Assembly (NCBI GenBank): GCA_963827065.1
Contig: CAWGZM010000001.1
Location: 422,950-486,949, forward strand
DNA from: JACVRW01 sp963827065
GTDB taxonomy: Bacteria > Actinomycetota > Thermoleophilia > Solirubrobacterales > Thermoleophilaceae
Reading direction: 5' to 3'
DNA: 64,000 nucleotides
The notes beneath the pieces were generated by a model. It did not search any database. It was not told the DNA's origin and saw only the letters and a program-made list of their open reading frames with translations. Positions 15,245 through 24,769 of the stretch are shown in pieces. The translations under genes were made by a program, and so were the position numbers. Numbering within the stretch: the stretch's first letter is position 1; the number at the start of each line of letters is the position of its first letter.

Positions 15245-15535
15245 ATGCAGCGGGTAGCCAGGCTCGATCATCCGGAGGTCCACGAGATCGTGCCCTCGCA
15301 CCACTGCGTGCTGCGCTTTCGTCAGCGCCGCCCGCTGCGCGAGCGCGGCTCCGACGTGGTGGCAGAGGCGCTGATCGCGACGCTCGAGGACGCGGACGTG
15401 TCGCGCTGGCCGCCGTCCTGGGCGGTCGGCGAACGGCGCACAGAGCTATGGGCGGTGAACGGCGCGCTCGCCTTCCCGCTCGAGCGCAGCGCACGTCACG
15501 GCCGCTATGTGGCCGTGACGTGCCTGTCGCGTTGA
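15245..15535 (+). CDS. Small hypothetical protein
   Basis: A 96-residue protein from ATG 15245 to TGA 15535, with strong G/C third positions. It has the pattern H-x2-LRFRQR followed by an acidic helix and a C-terminal beta-rich piece ending VAVTCLSR. This resembles small actinobacterial hypotheticals of unknown role; no catalytic motif can be named. It is the only plus-strand gene between 636 and 23243 and converges with the FAD oxidase at 15537 with just 1 nt between stops. Confidence 0.55.
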   Translation: MQRVARLDHPEVHEIVPSHHCVLRFRQRRPLRERGSDVVAEALIATLEDADVSRWPPSWAVGERRTELWAVNGALAFPLERSARHGRYVAVTCLSR

Positions 15536-15536
15536 G

Positions 15537-16970
15537 TCAGCCGCGGGAGGGTTCGGCTGACTCGGGGGTGGTCTCCGGGGGGCGAATGTTCTGGTTGACG
15601 CGGAACGTGTTGTCCTCGTCACAGCGCCCCTTGATCTGGGCCAGACGTTCGTAGTTGTCTCGGTAGCTGGCGCGGACGCGGTCCTGACCCTCGTCCATCA
15701 TCATGTTCACGTAGGCGCCGCCGGCCGAGTACGGATGGAGCGCCTCGAAGTAGTCGATGCTCCAGCTGCGGATGTTGTCGACCTCGGCGGGGTCCGGGTC
15801 GACGCCCGCGTACACCGTGGCCCACACGGCATCGCGGTAGCTCCACGCGGTGTCGGACGAGCCAACATCGTGGGCCGCCCCGTCGACCGGGTAGAGATGC
15901 ATGGTCGACTTCATGGTCGGCATCGCGGCGCCGAAGCGAGCGTGCTCGCGGACCGCCTCGTCCGGGACCTCCTTGACGAAGTCCGCCCGCCAGTACCACT
16001 GCTCGCCCTTCGGATAGAGCCCGTCGAAGGCGCCCTGCAGGGCCGGGTGGGGCATCGCCTGTACACCGTGCATGAGCGGCTCCGGCACCGCGTCCATCAG
16101 GGGCTTCATCGCCGCGGTCGCCTCGGCCTCGTCACCCGACGTGTGGCACCAGACGACCCCGCAGACCTTGCGGAGATGGATCTCCTCGGGGAACGGGGGC
16201 GCCGGCGGGACCGTGTGGAACGCGAAGAAGCCGTTCAGCTCACGCGGCGCGGACGGCAGGAACTCGCGGTAGACCGATAGGACGTCCTCGGCCGCCTCGA
16301 CGGGCCAGAAGGTCGGGCCGCCGAAGATCGTGTCGATCTTGTGCAGGCGGAACTTGAACGAGGTGACCACGCCGAAGTTGCCGCCGCCGCCGCGGATCGC
16401 CCAGTAGAGGTCGGGATGCTCGTCCGCGTTCACGCGCACGACCTCACCGCTCGCCAGCACCATCTCGGCCTCGAGCAGGTTGTCGATCGTGAGCCCGCAC
16501 TTGCGGGTGAGATGCCCGAGCCCACCGCCGAGAGTGAGCCCGCCGACGCCGGTCGTCGAGATGATCCCGCTCGGGGTCGCGAGGCCGTGCTCGTTCGTCG
16601 CTTTGTCCACCTCTCCCCAGGTGCAGCCGCCGCCGACGGTGACGGTGCGCGCTTCGGGGTCGACCTGCACCTGGTTCAGCGGCGAAAGGTCGATCACGAG
16701 ACCGTCGTCGCAGGTGCCGAGACCCGCGCCGTTGTGGCCGCCGCCGCGGACCGCCAGCAGCAGGCCGTGCTCGCGCGCGAACGCGATCGCCCGCGCTACG
16801 TCGGCGGCGCTCGTGCAGCGCACGATCAGCGCCGGGCGACGGTCGATCATCCCGTTGTAGACCTTGCGCGCGTCCTCGTAGCCTGGGTCGTCCTGGCCGA
16901 TCAGCTCGCCGCCGAAGTCGCCCGTGAACTCGCGCCGTGCCGCCGCGGCCGGTGAAACCGTCGTGCTCAT
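15537..16970 (-). CDS. FAD-binding oxidase, BBE/PCMH (VAO) family
   Basis: A 477-residue flavoprotein of the berberine-bridge-like group. The PCMH FAD domain shows RGGGHNGAGLGT, whose His is the usual covalent FAD attachment site, then GGGCTWGEVD and SGIISTTGVGGLTLGGGLGH. The position where bicovalent members carry a second Cys is Ile/Ser here, so single covalent attachment is expected. The C-terminal BBE motif YVNMMMDEGQDRVRASY followed by NTFRVNQNI is present. No signal peptide is visible. Substrate unknown; such enzymes oxidise sugars or diverse alcohols. It has its own start at ATG 16970. Confidence 0.88.
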   Translation of the reverse strand: MSTTVSPAAAARREFTGDFGGELIGQDDPGYEDARKVYNGMIDRRPALIVRCTSAADVARAIAFAREHGLLLAVRGGGHNGAGLGTCDDGLVIDLSPLNQVQVDPEARTVTVGGGCTWGEVDKATNEHGLATPSGIISTTGVGGLTLGGGLGHLTRKCGLTIDNLLEAEMVLASGEVVRVNADEHPDLYWAIRGGGGNFGVVTSFKFRLHKIDTIFGGPTFWPVEAAEDVLSVYREFLPSAPRELNGFFAFHTVPPAPPFPEEIHLRKVCGVVWCHTSGDEAEATAAMKPLMDAVPEPLMHGVQAMPHPALQGAFDGLYPKGEQWYWRADFVKEVPDEAVREHARFGAAMPTMKSTMHLYPVDGAAHDVGSSDTAWSYRDAVWATVYAGVDPDPAEVDNIRSWSIDYFEALHPYSAGGAYVNMMMDEGQDRVRASYRDNYERLAQIKGRCDEDNTFRVNQNIRPPETTPESAEPSRG

Positions 16971-17042
16971 CCAAACTCCTTGAATCGAGGGTTCTCCCGG
17001 AAGGCGTGAATCCGGACGGAACAGTTGTGCCGCTGCCGGACT

Positions 17043-20000
17043 TCAGGTCTGCCAGCGGGGCGGCGCCTGTCCGGGAGGCGCATAGGAGCAGAAGCGGCCG
17101 GTGCGAACCGACGCCCTCAGGTGCTCGGCGAGCGCCGGCGACTCCCGCTCCGTCAGCTTGATCGCGGTCCTGATCGCCTTGGTGACGTTCACGCGGGCGC
17201 GCTCCCCGGGCGAGGCCGACGCGGTCCGGCTACGCCCACCGAGGCCGGTGGCGCGAGCGATCTCGCCTACGAGCGCGTCGAGCTCCTCCTCGACCGCGGC
17301 CGCGCGCTCCTCGTCGTTGAAGCTGCGTGCCTCCTCGAGCTCGCCGCGCAGATCCTCGATCCGCGACCGGTACGCCTCCTTGGCGCGCGCGTCCATGACC
17401 GGGCCGAGGTCCGCCGGCCTCGCCGCCTGGAGGCCGTCCTCACGCAGGGCGTCCCGGTCCTGGGCCGCCGGCGCGCCATCGAGGGCCACCAGCTCGAGCA
17501 CGTGCAGCTCCCGGCCCGGCGAGGCGAGCAGCGCAGCGAGGTACTGAAGGCCCTTGAGGTCGCGCAGGCGCATCGTCGTTCCCTCGTAGGCGATCGTCCA
17601 GAACTCGCCCTCGCGGACGAAGCGGGCCTCGGGCGGGGGTGCGGGCTCCTGTGTGGGACCGAGCGCCTCGATCCGCCGCAGCAGCCCTTCCAGGCCCAGG
17701 TCCTCGCTGAGGCGGCGCGCCTCCGCGAGCATCCCGGCCGTGCGCTCGCCGTCCTCCGCACGGCCCTCCTCGCGCAGCGCAAGCGCATAGTCGAGCAGCA
17801 CGCGCGCCCGCACGGAGCGCGCCCCCAGCAGCTCGCAGCGCTCCAGCGCTATCTCGAAGTACGCCTCGGCCTCGTCACAGCGCTCGAGCAGCGCGGCGAG
17901 CTTCGCGAGCCGGAGCGCCACGGGCCCGAACGGCAGCTGGGTCAGTGCCGTCGCGTTCCGGTCCGAGAACGGCTGCAGCAGCTCGTAGATGCGCCGGCCA
18001 CGGCGCTTGTCGCCGACGGTCACGCAGGCGTCGGCGAGTGCGCACATCCGCAGCATCCAGAACCCATCGCGCCGCAGATCCTCAAACCCGCGCCCAGCCT
18101 GCCGCTCAATCTCGCCGGCGGCGGCGTTGCGGTCACCGCTCTCGGCGGCCGCCAGCGCGTCCCGCCAGCGCGGGATCCACAGATAGCCCTTGCTGTGCTC
18201 AGCGACCGCATCAATGTCGTCGCCGAACACGCCCTGCGCCCAGTGAATCGCCATCAGCTGCGCGTACTCCCACACGTACGCCGCGTACTCGCTGTGGCGC
18301 AGGCGGGCGATGTCGAGCGCGTCCTGCCCGAGCCGCTCGGCGTCGTCGAAGCGCCCGTCGAGGACCGCCCGGATCACCTGGACGCAGACGCCGTGCCAGC
18401 GGTAGAAGGGCTGGTGGAGGCGCTCGGCGAGGTCGGTGAGGGCAGCGATCTCGGTATCGAGCGCCGGCCCATCGCACAGCTCGAGGAAGCAGTGGAAGCG
18501 GCTGTTGTGTGCGAGGAACGCGAGCTCCTGATTACCCGTCTCCCCCGCCAGCGCCAGCATCTCACGGGTGTTCTCGAGCCGCTCCTGGATCATCTCGGGA
18601 GAGCCGAGCGCCCAGTGGCGGGCATGCAACGCGGTGACGAGCGCCTCGGAGTCGCCGAGGCGGCGTGCCATCTCGAGCGCCTCCGAGCTCAGCTGAACGC
18701 GCCGCTCGACGTCGGTCGAGTGGTAGATCTCGATCGCCGTCCGTGCGAGCACCGCCGCGCGCAGCGGGCTGTCGGTCTCGGGCAGCGCCGCGAGCGCCTC
18801 TTCCAGGAGGCCGGCGCCGGTCACTCCCGCCTCGAAGCGGGCGAATAGCAGGAAGCCCCCGAGCCCGACGACGTAGCCGAGCGCGGCCCGGGCGAGCATC
18901 TCGCCGTCGTTCAACCGGCGCGCGAGGTCGACCGCCTCCTCGAAGCTCGCTCGGGCGGCGCGCATGTCGCCGGCGCGCCAGCGCGCGTCGCCGAGCGCCA
19001 GCAGCAGCTCGCAGCGCCGCTCGCGCGTCGCCTCTCCCGCCCCGCCGAGCAAGCCGAGCGCCCGCTCGTAGTGGGCCCCGGCCTCCTCGTAGGCAAACTG
19101 GTCGGCGGCGCGGTCACCCGCGCGGACGAGGTAGTCGACCGCCGCGTCGACGTCGCCGAGCGGCGCCGCCGCGGCCAGGTGGCGCGCGATCTCCGAGAGG
19201 TGGGGATCGAGATCGTTCCGGTAGGCCTCCTCGAGCACCGCGCCGATCCGGGCGTGCAGCTCGAGCCGCTTCGCGGGCGCGAGGTCGTCGTAAAGCGTCT
19301 CGCGCAGCAGCTCGTGGACGAAGGCGTAGCGCCGCGGGAGCGCCGGGTTCTCGGCGATCACGCCGGCCTCGGCCGCCTCGGCGAGGACATCGAGCAGCTG
19401 TGCAACCCCGAGCTCGGTCGTCTCCTCGAGCACCCTCAGCTGGAACTCCCTCCCGGCGACGGCCGCCACGCTCACTGCCGCGATCGCGTCTCGGGAGAGG
19501 TCGGCGAGCCGGCGGCGCAGCAGCACGCGGACCTCTTCGGGGACCGGCCGGACCGGATCGACGACGTCGCCCTCGTCAGCGAGGCTCTCCGGCTCCACCA
19601 GCCGCAACACCTCACCGAGGAAGAACGGGTTGCCGCTCGTGAGCACGTGCAGGCGCGAGGCCGCCGGCCGCGACATCTCCTGACCGGTCACGCCCTCGAC
19701 GTATGCCTCGACGTCCTCGATGTCGAGGCCCGGGAGCGCCAGCCGCGGGCCGAGCCGGGCGAGCTCCCCGAACAGCTCCGGACGCTCGTGGGACTGGGCC
19801 TCGCGCTCGCGGTAGGAACCGACCAGGACGACGGGCGCCCGGCCGATGGCCTCGCTCACGAAGCGCATCAGGACGAGCGAAGCCGTGTCCGCGGCGTGCA
19901 GGTCGTCGAGCACGATCAAGAGCGGCTGCGCCTGAGCGCGCTCGACGAGGAAGCGCGCGGCGGCGTCGAAGAGCCGGAAGCGCGCGGTGTCTGGGTCGAC

Positions 20001-20339
20001 CGACCCTTTCGTGCCTGGAGAGAGGCGCTCGAAATCCCCGCCCAGCTCGCGCACAGCCTGGATCCAGGGCCAGTAGGCCGGCGCTCCGCCCTCCTCCCAG
20101 CAGCGCCCGGCCGCCACCTGATAGCCGCGCTCGCGCGCAAGCCGGGTCAGCTCCTGCATGAGGCGCGTCTTGCCGATCCCGGGCTCGCCGGTCAGGAAGA
20201 AGACGTGGCCGTTTCCCTCACGCGCCTCGTCGAGCGCTGCGACCAGTTCCTCGAACTCCGCCTCGCGACCCACGAAGGGCCGGACTGGAGCGCTGGCCGT
20301 GGCGTTGCGAGCCGTCACACCAGGAGTCTCGACCACCAC
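17043..20339 (-). CDS. Large AAA-type ATPase with TPR-like repeats
   Basis: A 1098-residue protein. The N-terminal AAA_16/MalT-like ATPase has FVGREAEFEEL, Walker A GEPGIGKTRL and Walker B LLIVLDDLH (~22-160). A long helical TPR-like region follows (~350-850). The C-terminal ~230 residues hold a conserved-looking module (FWTIAYEGTTMRLRDLKGLQ, then YLAALLASPGRELHVLEL) and a coiled, charged stretch. This is the layout of actinobacterial signalling ATPases; unlike MalT or LuxR relatives I see no clear C-terminal LuxR HTH, so DNA binding is uncertain. Start GTG 20339. It follows the clpC terminator and has a ~37-nt leader region of its own. Confidence 0.8.
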   Translation of the reverse strand: MVVETPGVTARNATASAPVRPFVGREAEFEELVAALDEAREGNGHVFFLTGEPGIGKTRLMQELTRLARERGYQVAAGRCWEEGGAPAYWPWIQAVRELGGDFERLSPGTKGSVDPDTARFRLFDAAARFLVERAQAQPLLIVLDDLHAADTASLVLMRFVSEAIGRAPVVLVGSYREREAQSHERPELFGELARLGPRLALPGLDIEDVEAYVEGVTGQEMSRPAASRLHVLTSGNPFFLGEVLRLVEPESLADEGDVVDPVRPVPEEVRVLLRRRLADLSRDAIAAVSVAAVAGREFQLRVLEETTELGVAQLLDVLAEAAEAGVIAENPALPRRYAFVHELLRETLYDDLAPAKRLELHARIGAVLEEAYRNDLDPHLSEIARHLAAAAPLGDVDAAVDYLVRAGDRAADQFAYEEAGAHYERALGLLGGAGEATRERRCELLLALGDARWRAGDMRAARASFEEAVDLARRLNDGEMLARAALGYVVGLGGFLLFARFEAGVTGAGLLEEALAALPETDSPLRAAVLARTAIEIYHSTDVERRVQLSSEALEMARRLGDSEALVTALHARHWALGSPEMIQERLENTREMLALAGETGNQELAFLAHNSRFHCFLELCDGPALDTEIAALTDLAERLHQPFYRWHGVCVQVIRAVLDGRFDDAERLGQDALDIARLRHSEYAAYVWEYAQLMAIHWAQGVFGDDIDAVAEHSKGYLWIPRWRDALAAAESGDRNAAAGEIERQAGRGFEDLRRDGFWMLRMCALADACVTVGDKRRGRRIYELLQPFSDRNATALTQLPFGPVALRLAKLAALLERCDEAEAYFEIALERCELLGARSVRARVLLDYALALREEGRAEDGERTAGMLAEARRLSEDLGLEGLLRRIEALGPTQEPAPPPEARFVREGEFWTIAYEGTTMRLRDLKGLQYLAALLASPGRELHVLELVALDGAPAAQDRDALREDGLQAARPADLGPVMDARAKEAYRSRIEDLRGELEEARSFNDEERAAAVEEELDALVGEIARATGLGGRSRTASASPGERARVNVTKAIRTAIKLTERESPALAEHLRASVRTGRFCSYAPPGQAPPRWQT

Positions 20340-20376
20340 CGGCGTGCTGTCCAGGCTCGGAGCGCCCCTTGAAGAA

Positions 20377-20404
20377 ACGAGGCCCCGCCGGAGCGGGGCC
20401 TCGT
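20377..20404 (-). terminator. Intrinsic terminator after clpC
   Basis: A perfect 12-bp stem ACGAGGCCCCGC / GCGGGGCCTCGT with a 4-nt loop, followed on the minus strand by TTTCTTC. It lies 7 nt past the clpC stop, a textbook Rho-independent terminator. Confidence 0.9.
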
Positions 20405-20411
20405 GACTTCG

Positions 20412-23039
20412 CTACTTCTCGGTCTTGTCCTCAGGCGGTGGCGGCGCGTCCGGGACGTCCGGCAGCACCTCCGGCTCCTCCGGCAGGTCGTCGCCCGAGG
20501 CGGACGACGGGTCGGTCGAGCTGCCCTCCTCGCGGGCATCGCCCTTGGCGCCCACGCCGACGGTCTCGCGCTTGCGCTCCTTGGGCTTGACGACGGTGAT
20601 CTTGACGTCGTCCTCGTCGCTCTCGGCCGCCTTGTCGACCTCGATCGTCGAGCCCGGCGGCATCGACTGCGAGAGCACCTCGTCCGCCAGCGGATCCTCG
20701 ATGTAGCGCTGGATCGCGCGCCGCAATGGCCGCGCGCCCATGGCCGGGTCCCAGCCCTTGTCGACCAGGAAGTCGGCCGCGCCCTCCGAGAGGTTGAGCG
20801 AGAGCTCGCGCTCCGCCAGCGACTCGCGGATCCTCCGCAGCAGGAGATCCACGATCGTCGTGATCTCCTCCTTCGTGAGCTTGTGGAAGACGATGACCTC
20901 GTCGATGCGGTTGATGAACTCGGGCCGGAAGACCTTCTTCAGCTCTCCCATGATCCGGTTCTTCATGTCGTCGTACGACAGGCCGGTCTCGTCACCCACC
21001 GTGAACCCGATGCCGGTGTTCTTGGCGATCTCGGAGGCGCCCACGTTCGAGGTCATGATCACGATCGAGTTGCGGAAGTCGACGGTGCGCCCCTGGGCGT
21101 CCGTCAGCCGTCCGTCCTCGAGGATCTGCAGCAGGATGTTGAACACATCCGGGTGCGCCTTCTCGATCTCGTCGAGCAGGAGCACGCTGTACGGCTTGCG
21201 CCGCACGGCCTCGGTGAGCTGTCCGCCCTCGTCGTAGCCGATGTAGCCCGGAGGCGAGCCGACGAGCCGCGACACGGAGTGCTTCTCCATGTACTCCGAC
21301 ATGTCGATCCGCACCATGGCGTCCTCGTCGCCGAACAGGAACTCGGCGAGCGTCCGCGCCAGCTCCGTCTTCCCGACCCCGGAGGGGCCGAGGAAAATGA
21401 ACGAGCCAGTCGGGCGCTTGGGGTCCTTGAGCCCCGCGCGCGAGCGCCTGATCGCCTTCGACACGGCTTCGATGGCCGCGTTCTGGCCGACGACGCGCTT
21501 GTGGAGCTCGTCCTCCATGCGCATGAGCTTCTGGGTCTCGGCCTCGGTGAGCTTGAAGACCGGGATCCCCGTCCACATCGAGACGATGTCCGCGATCTCC
21601 TCCTCGGCGATCTCCGGCCGTTCGCCGGACTCGCCCGAGCGCCACTGCTCCTCGAGCTCGCGCTTCTTGTTGGTGAGCTGACGCTCCTTGTCGCGCAGGT
21701 TCGCGGCCTTCTCGAACTCCTGCGCCTCGATCGCGGCCTCCTTGTCGCGCCGCGTCGTCTCGATCTCCTCCTCGAGGTCCCTGTAGACGGGCGGCGCCGT
21801 CATCGACTTGATCCGCGCGCGTGACGCGGCCTCGTCGATGAGGTCGATCGCCTTGTCCGGCAGGAACCGGTCGGAGATGTAGCGGTCGGCCAGCTCGGCC
21901 GCCGCCTCGAGCGCCTCGTCGGTGATGCCGACGCGGTGATGCTGCTCGTAGCGCTCGCGCAGGCCCTTGAGGATCTGCACGGTGTCCTCGGTCGACGGCT
22001 GGTCGACGCGGATCTGCTGGAAGCGCCGCTCCAGCGCCGAGTCGCGCTCGAGGTACTTGCGGTACTCGTCGAGCGTTGTGGCGCCGATCGTCTGCAGCTC
22101 GCCGCGCGCCAGCGCCGGCTTGAGGATGCTGGCCGCGTCGATCGCGCCCTCCGCGGCACCCGCCCCGACGAGGTTGTGAAGCTCGTCGATGAACAGGATG
22201 ATGTCGCCGCGCTGGGTGATCTCCTTCATCACCTTCTTGAGGCGCTCCTCGAACTCGCCGCGGTACTTCGAGCCGGCCACCAGAGCGGCCAGGTCGAGCG
22301 TGTAGATCTGCTTGTTCTTCAGCAGCTCCGGCACCTCGCCGTTCGTGATCAGCTGGGCGAGGCCCTCGACCACGGCGGTCTTGCCCACGCCCGGCTCGCC
22401 GATCAGCACCGGGTTGTTCTTCTGGCGCCGGGAGAGGATCTGCATGATCCGCTCGATCTCGGTCTCACGACCGACGACCGGATCCAGCTTGCCCTCGGCG
22501 GCGAGCTTGGTCAGGTTGCGTCCAAACTGGTCGAGCAGCTTCGAGGACTTCTTGCCCTCGCCCTGCGCACCCGCCGCCGCGCCGGCGCGGCCCTGGCGGC
22601 CGCCGGGTCCGGACAGCATGCGGATGACCTCGTTGCGGATCTTCTCGGAGTCGGCGTCGAAATCGAGCAGGATGCGCGCGGCAACCCCCTCGTTCTCACG
22701 CACGAGGCCGAGCAGGATGTGCTCGGTTCCGATGTAGTTGTGGCCGAGCGAAAGCGCTTCCCGCAGCGCCAGCTCGAGCACCTTCTTTGCGCGCGGTGTG
22801 AACGGGATCTGCCCTGAGGTGACCTCCTCGCCGGAACCGACGATGCGGACGACCTGGGCGCGAACGCGCTCCACCGTGATGTCAAGTGATTCCAGTACGC
22901 GGGCAGCAAGTCCCTCCTCCTCGCGTAGCAACCCGAGAAGGATGTGCTCGGTACCGATGTAGTTGTGCTTGAGGATGCGGGCTTCCTCTTGGGCTAGGAC
23001 CACCACCTGCCGGGCCCGTTCGGTGAAGCGCTCAAACAC
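20412..23039 (-). CDS. clpC: ATP-dependent Clp protease ATP-binding subunit ClpC
   Basis: An 875-residue Hsp100 unfoldase. It has two Clp-N repeats (each with HNYIGTEHILLGL), AAA-1 with GEPGVGKTAVVEGL, a UVR/coiled middle domain (EAAIEAQEFEKAANLRDKER), AAA-2 with GPSGVGKTELARTL, and the ClpP-contact region. It feeds unfolded proteins to ClpP. The C-terminal ~50 residues are acidic and Pro-rich, longer than in many ClpC and likely disordered. Monocistronic: terminator downstream, ~200 nt of non-coding sequence upstream (23040-23242) shared with the divergent lipoprotein gene. No ClgR, CtsR or HAIR site is obvious to me there. Confidence 0.96.
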   Translation of the reverse strand: MFERFTERARQVVVLAQEEARILKHNYIGTEHILLGLLREEEGLAARVLESLDITVERVRAQVVRIVGSGEEVTSGQIPFTPRAKKVLELALREALSLGHNYIGTEHILLGLVRENEGVAARILLDFDADSEKIRNEVIRMLSGPGGRQGRAGAAAGAQGEGKKSSKLLDQFGRNLTKLAAEGKLDPVVGRETEIERIMQILSRRQKNNPVLIGEPGVGKTAVVEGLAQLITNGEVPELLKNKQIYTLDLAALVAGSKYRGEFEERLKKVMKEITQRGDIILFIDELHNLVGAGAAEGAIDAASILKPALARGELQTIGATTLDEYRKYLERDSALERRFQQIRVDQPSTEDTVQILKGLRERYEQHHRVGITDEALEAAAELADRYISDRFLPDKAIDLIDEAASRARIKSMTAPPVYRDLEEEIETTRRDKEAAIEAQEFEKAANLRDKERQLTNKKRELEEQWRSGESGERPEIAEEEIADIVSMWTGIPVFKLTEAETQKLMRMEDELHKRVVGQNAAIEAVSKAIRRSRAGLKDPKRPTGSFIFLGPSGVGKTELARTLAEFLFGDEDAMVRIDMSEYMEKHSVSRLVGSPPGYIGYDEGGQLTEAVRRKPYSVLLLDEIEKAHPDVFNILLQILEDGRLTDAQGRTVDFRNSIVIMTSNVGASEIAKNTGIGFTVGDETGLSYDDMKNRIMGELKKVFRPEFINRIDEVIVFHKLTKEEITTIVDLLLRRIRESLAERELSLNLSEGAADFLVDKGWDPAMGARPLRRAIQRYIEDPLADEVLSQSMPPGSTIEVDKAAESDEDDVKITVVKPKERKRETVGVGAKGDAREEGSSTDPSSASGDDLPEEPEVLPDVPDAPPPPEDKTEK

Positions 23040-23242
23040 GGCTGCTCTCTATCTGTCGGGTACAACGGGGCGGGTGTAACCCGTTCTTCCCACTTAGATC
23101 GGCATTTGCCTCGATCTGATGAGAGTCATCGGGCTCCACCAACCCGCATGGGCGAGTCTACCAATGCATCCCGGTGCGCTTTTCGGCTTCACGAAGGCCT
23201 AAAACCCGCGTGTTCCGAGGGTTTCGATGTAGTCTGGCCGGG

Positions 23243-23698
23243 ATGAACGGGACTCGCCTCGCCGCCGTGCTCGCGCTCGGCTGCGCCCTCAGCATCGGCT
23301 TCGCGGCCTGCGGCGAGGACGAGGACAACGCGTTCAAGGAGGACTACAACGCCGCGGTCAAGCCGCTGAGCGAGCTGAACGCGGACATCGGCAGCTCGAT
23401 CGGCGGCGCTGCCGGACAGTCGAACGACGCGATCGCCACGAAGTTCGACCAGCTCGCCGACAAGGCCCAGCAGGCGCGCAACAACCTCGCCGAGCTCGAG
23501 CCGCCGGAGGACGCCAAGGAGTCCTTCGACGAGCTGCTCAGCTCGCTCCAGAAGGGAACCGACGACCTGCGCGCGGTCGCGACGGCGGCCAAGGACGGCG
23601 ACCCGGCGGCCGCCCGCCAGGCCACCGAGGACCTGGTGGCGTCGGGCGAGGAGATTCAGAAGGCCGAGACGGAGCTGCAGGAGGCCGTGGACGGCTGA
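23243..23698 (+). CDS. Putative lipoprotein
   Basis: A 151-residue secreted protein. The N terminus has a short positive start, a hydrophobic stretch and a lipobox ending FAAC (Cys ~24), followed by acidic GEDEDN, so it should be lipid-anchored outside the membrane. The mature part is Ala/Glu-rich and helical, with heptad-like Leu/Ala spacing suggesting a coiled coil. Start ATG 23243 was chosen because earlier in-frame sequence is basic and would displace the signal. No enzymatic motif. It ends directly against the convergent propeller gene (23698/23699). Confidence 0.8.
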   Translation: MNGTRLAAVLALGCALSIGFAACGEDEDNAFKEDYNAAVKPLSELNADIGSSIGGAAGQSNDAIATKFDQLADKAQQARNNLAELEPPEDAKESFDELLSSLQKGTDDLRAVATAAKDGDPAAARQATEDLVASGEEIQKAETELQEAVDG

Positions 23699-24769
23699 TC
23701 AGTCGGCGCCCTCCAGGCGGGTCAAGGTCTGGTCGGCGTAGCTGGTGACCCAGAGGTTCTGTATACCGGTGCTGATCCGGTCGGCGGTCTGAGCCACCCT
23801 CACCGAGCGCCCCAGCAGGCGGTTCGTGCGCGGGTCGATCCTCGAGAGGGTGCCGTCCCGCGAGTTGGGGACCCAGACCGTCTTGGCCATTCTCGGATAG
23901 TTGGGGCCGTCCCCCACCGGGATCGTCGCCACGACGCTGTTCGCGGTCGTATCGATGCGCTGGACGTTGTCGTCCTCGAAATTGGCGACCCAGACGGCGC
24001 CCTGGGAGACAGTCAGGCCGGTCGGATGGTCGCCGACATCGATCGTCGTCACGACCCGTCGACTTCGGGGGTCGATGCGAGAGACCGTGTCGTCGCCCGA
24101 GTTCGTGACCCAGACGGATCCACTCCCCGAGCCAACCGCAGTGGGCTCATCACCTACGTGGATCGGCTTACCGACGAGGCTGTTGGTGGTGGGGTTGATC
24201 CGCACGAGCGTGTCGTCCTCGCGGTTGACGACCCAGAGCCCTTGCGCGTCCGGCGACAGCCAGGAGGGGCTGTCGCCGACCCGGATGCGCTTTGTCACCA
24301 GTCGGGTATGGGGGCTGACGCGGGACACAACGCCCGAATCGGCGCTGGCGATCCAAATCGAGCGGAACGCGGTCGCCAGTGCGGTCGGCCGGCCACCAAT
24401 CGGGGTGCCTGGGGCCTGCATCCGGCTGAGGCCTTCGTCGAGCCGCAGGAGGCTTCCGCCCGGCGCCGTCACGACCCATATGCCGTCGGGCGAGGACAGC
24501 ACGCCCGATGGGGACGCGCCGATCGGAATCGGTGCGCCCACGACTTTTGCCACGGGGCCGGCCGGCCGGGTCGCCTGGGTCGGCTCCGGTGCGTCTTCGT
24601 CCGTCATGAGCACGACCAGCAACACCACCGCGGCAGCCGCCAGAAGCGCGCCGGCGAGGAGAAGCCGGCGCGTCCGGCGCCGGGGGCGGCGAAAACGCCG
24701 GCGCGAGGGAGGCACGACCTCCGGCCGCCGGGCGGACGGCCGCGTATGAGCGTGGGTCGAGCCACTCAT
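23699..24769 (-). CDS. Membrane-anchored beta-propeller protein (YVTN/Vgb-like repeats)
   Basis: A 356-residue protein with a short, Arg-rich cytoplasmic segment (~1-35), one transmembrane helix (LLLAGALLAAAAVVLLVVLM), and an outer domain of about six ~40-residue repeats of the type (G)xxPxxxxxxxGxVWVxNxxDxTVSRIDP, as in virginiamycin-B-lyase-like/YncE propellers. The repeats presumably form a propeller sensor or scaffold; no lyase residues can be asserted. It is ATGA-coupled to the Ser/Thr kinase upstream, whose own outer domain is of the same repeat type, so the two likely work together. Confidence 0.82.
   Translation of the reverse strand: MSGSTHAHTRPSARRPEVVPPSRRRFRRPRRRTRRLLLAGALLAAAAVVLLVVLMTDEDAPEPTQATRPAGPVAKVVGAPIPIGASPSGVLSSPDGIWVVTAPGGSLLRLDEGLSRMQAPGTPIGGRPTALATAFRSIWIASADSGVVSRVSPHTRLVTKRIRVGDSPSWLSPDAQGLWVVNREDDTLVRINPTTNSLVGKPIHVGDEPTAVGSGSGSVWVTNSGDDTVSRIDPRSRRVVTTIDVGDHPTGLTVSQGAVWVANFEDDNVQRIDTTANSVVATIPVGDGPNYPRMAKTVWVPNSRDGTLSRIDPRTNRLLGRSVRVAQTADRISTGIQNLWVTSYADQTLTRLEGAD

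Noticed and set aside
17025..18848. 607-residue plus-strand open frame opposite the large ATPase
   Set aside because: Shadow frame with Arg/Leu-rich, motif-free sequence.
23040..23242. CtsR/ClgR/HAIR operator upstream of clpC
   Set aside because: I could not find a convincing match to any of these sites by eye.
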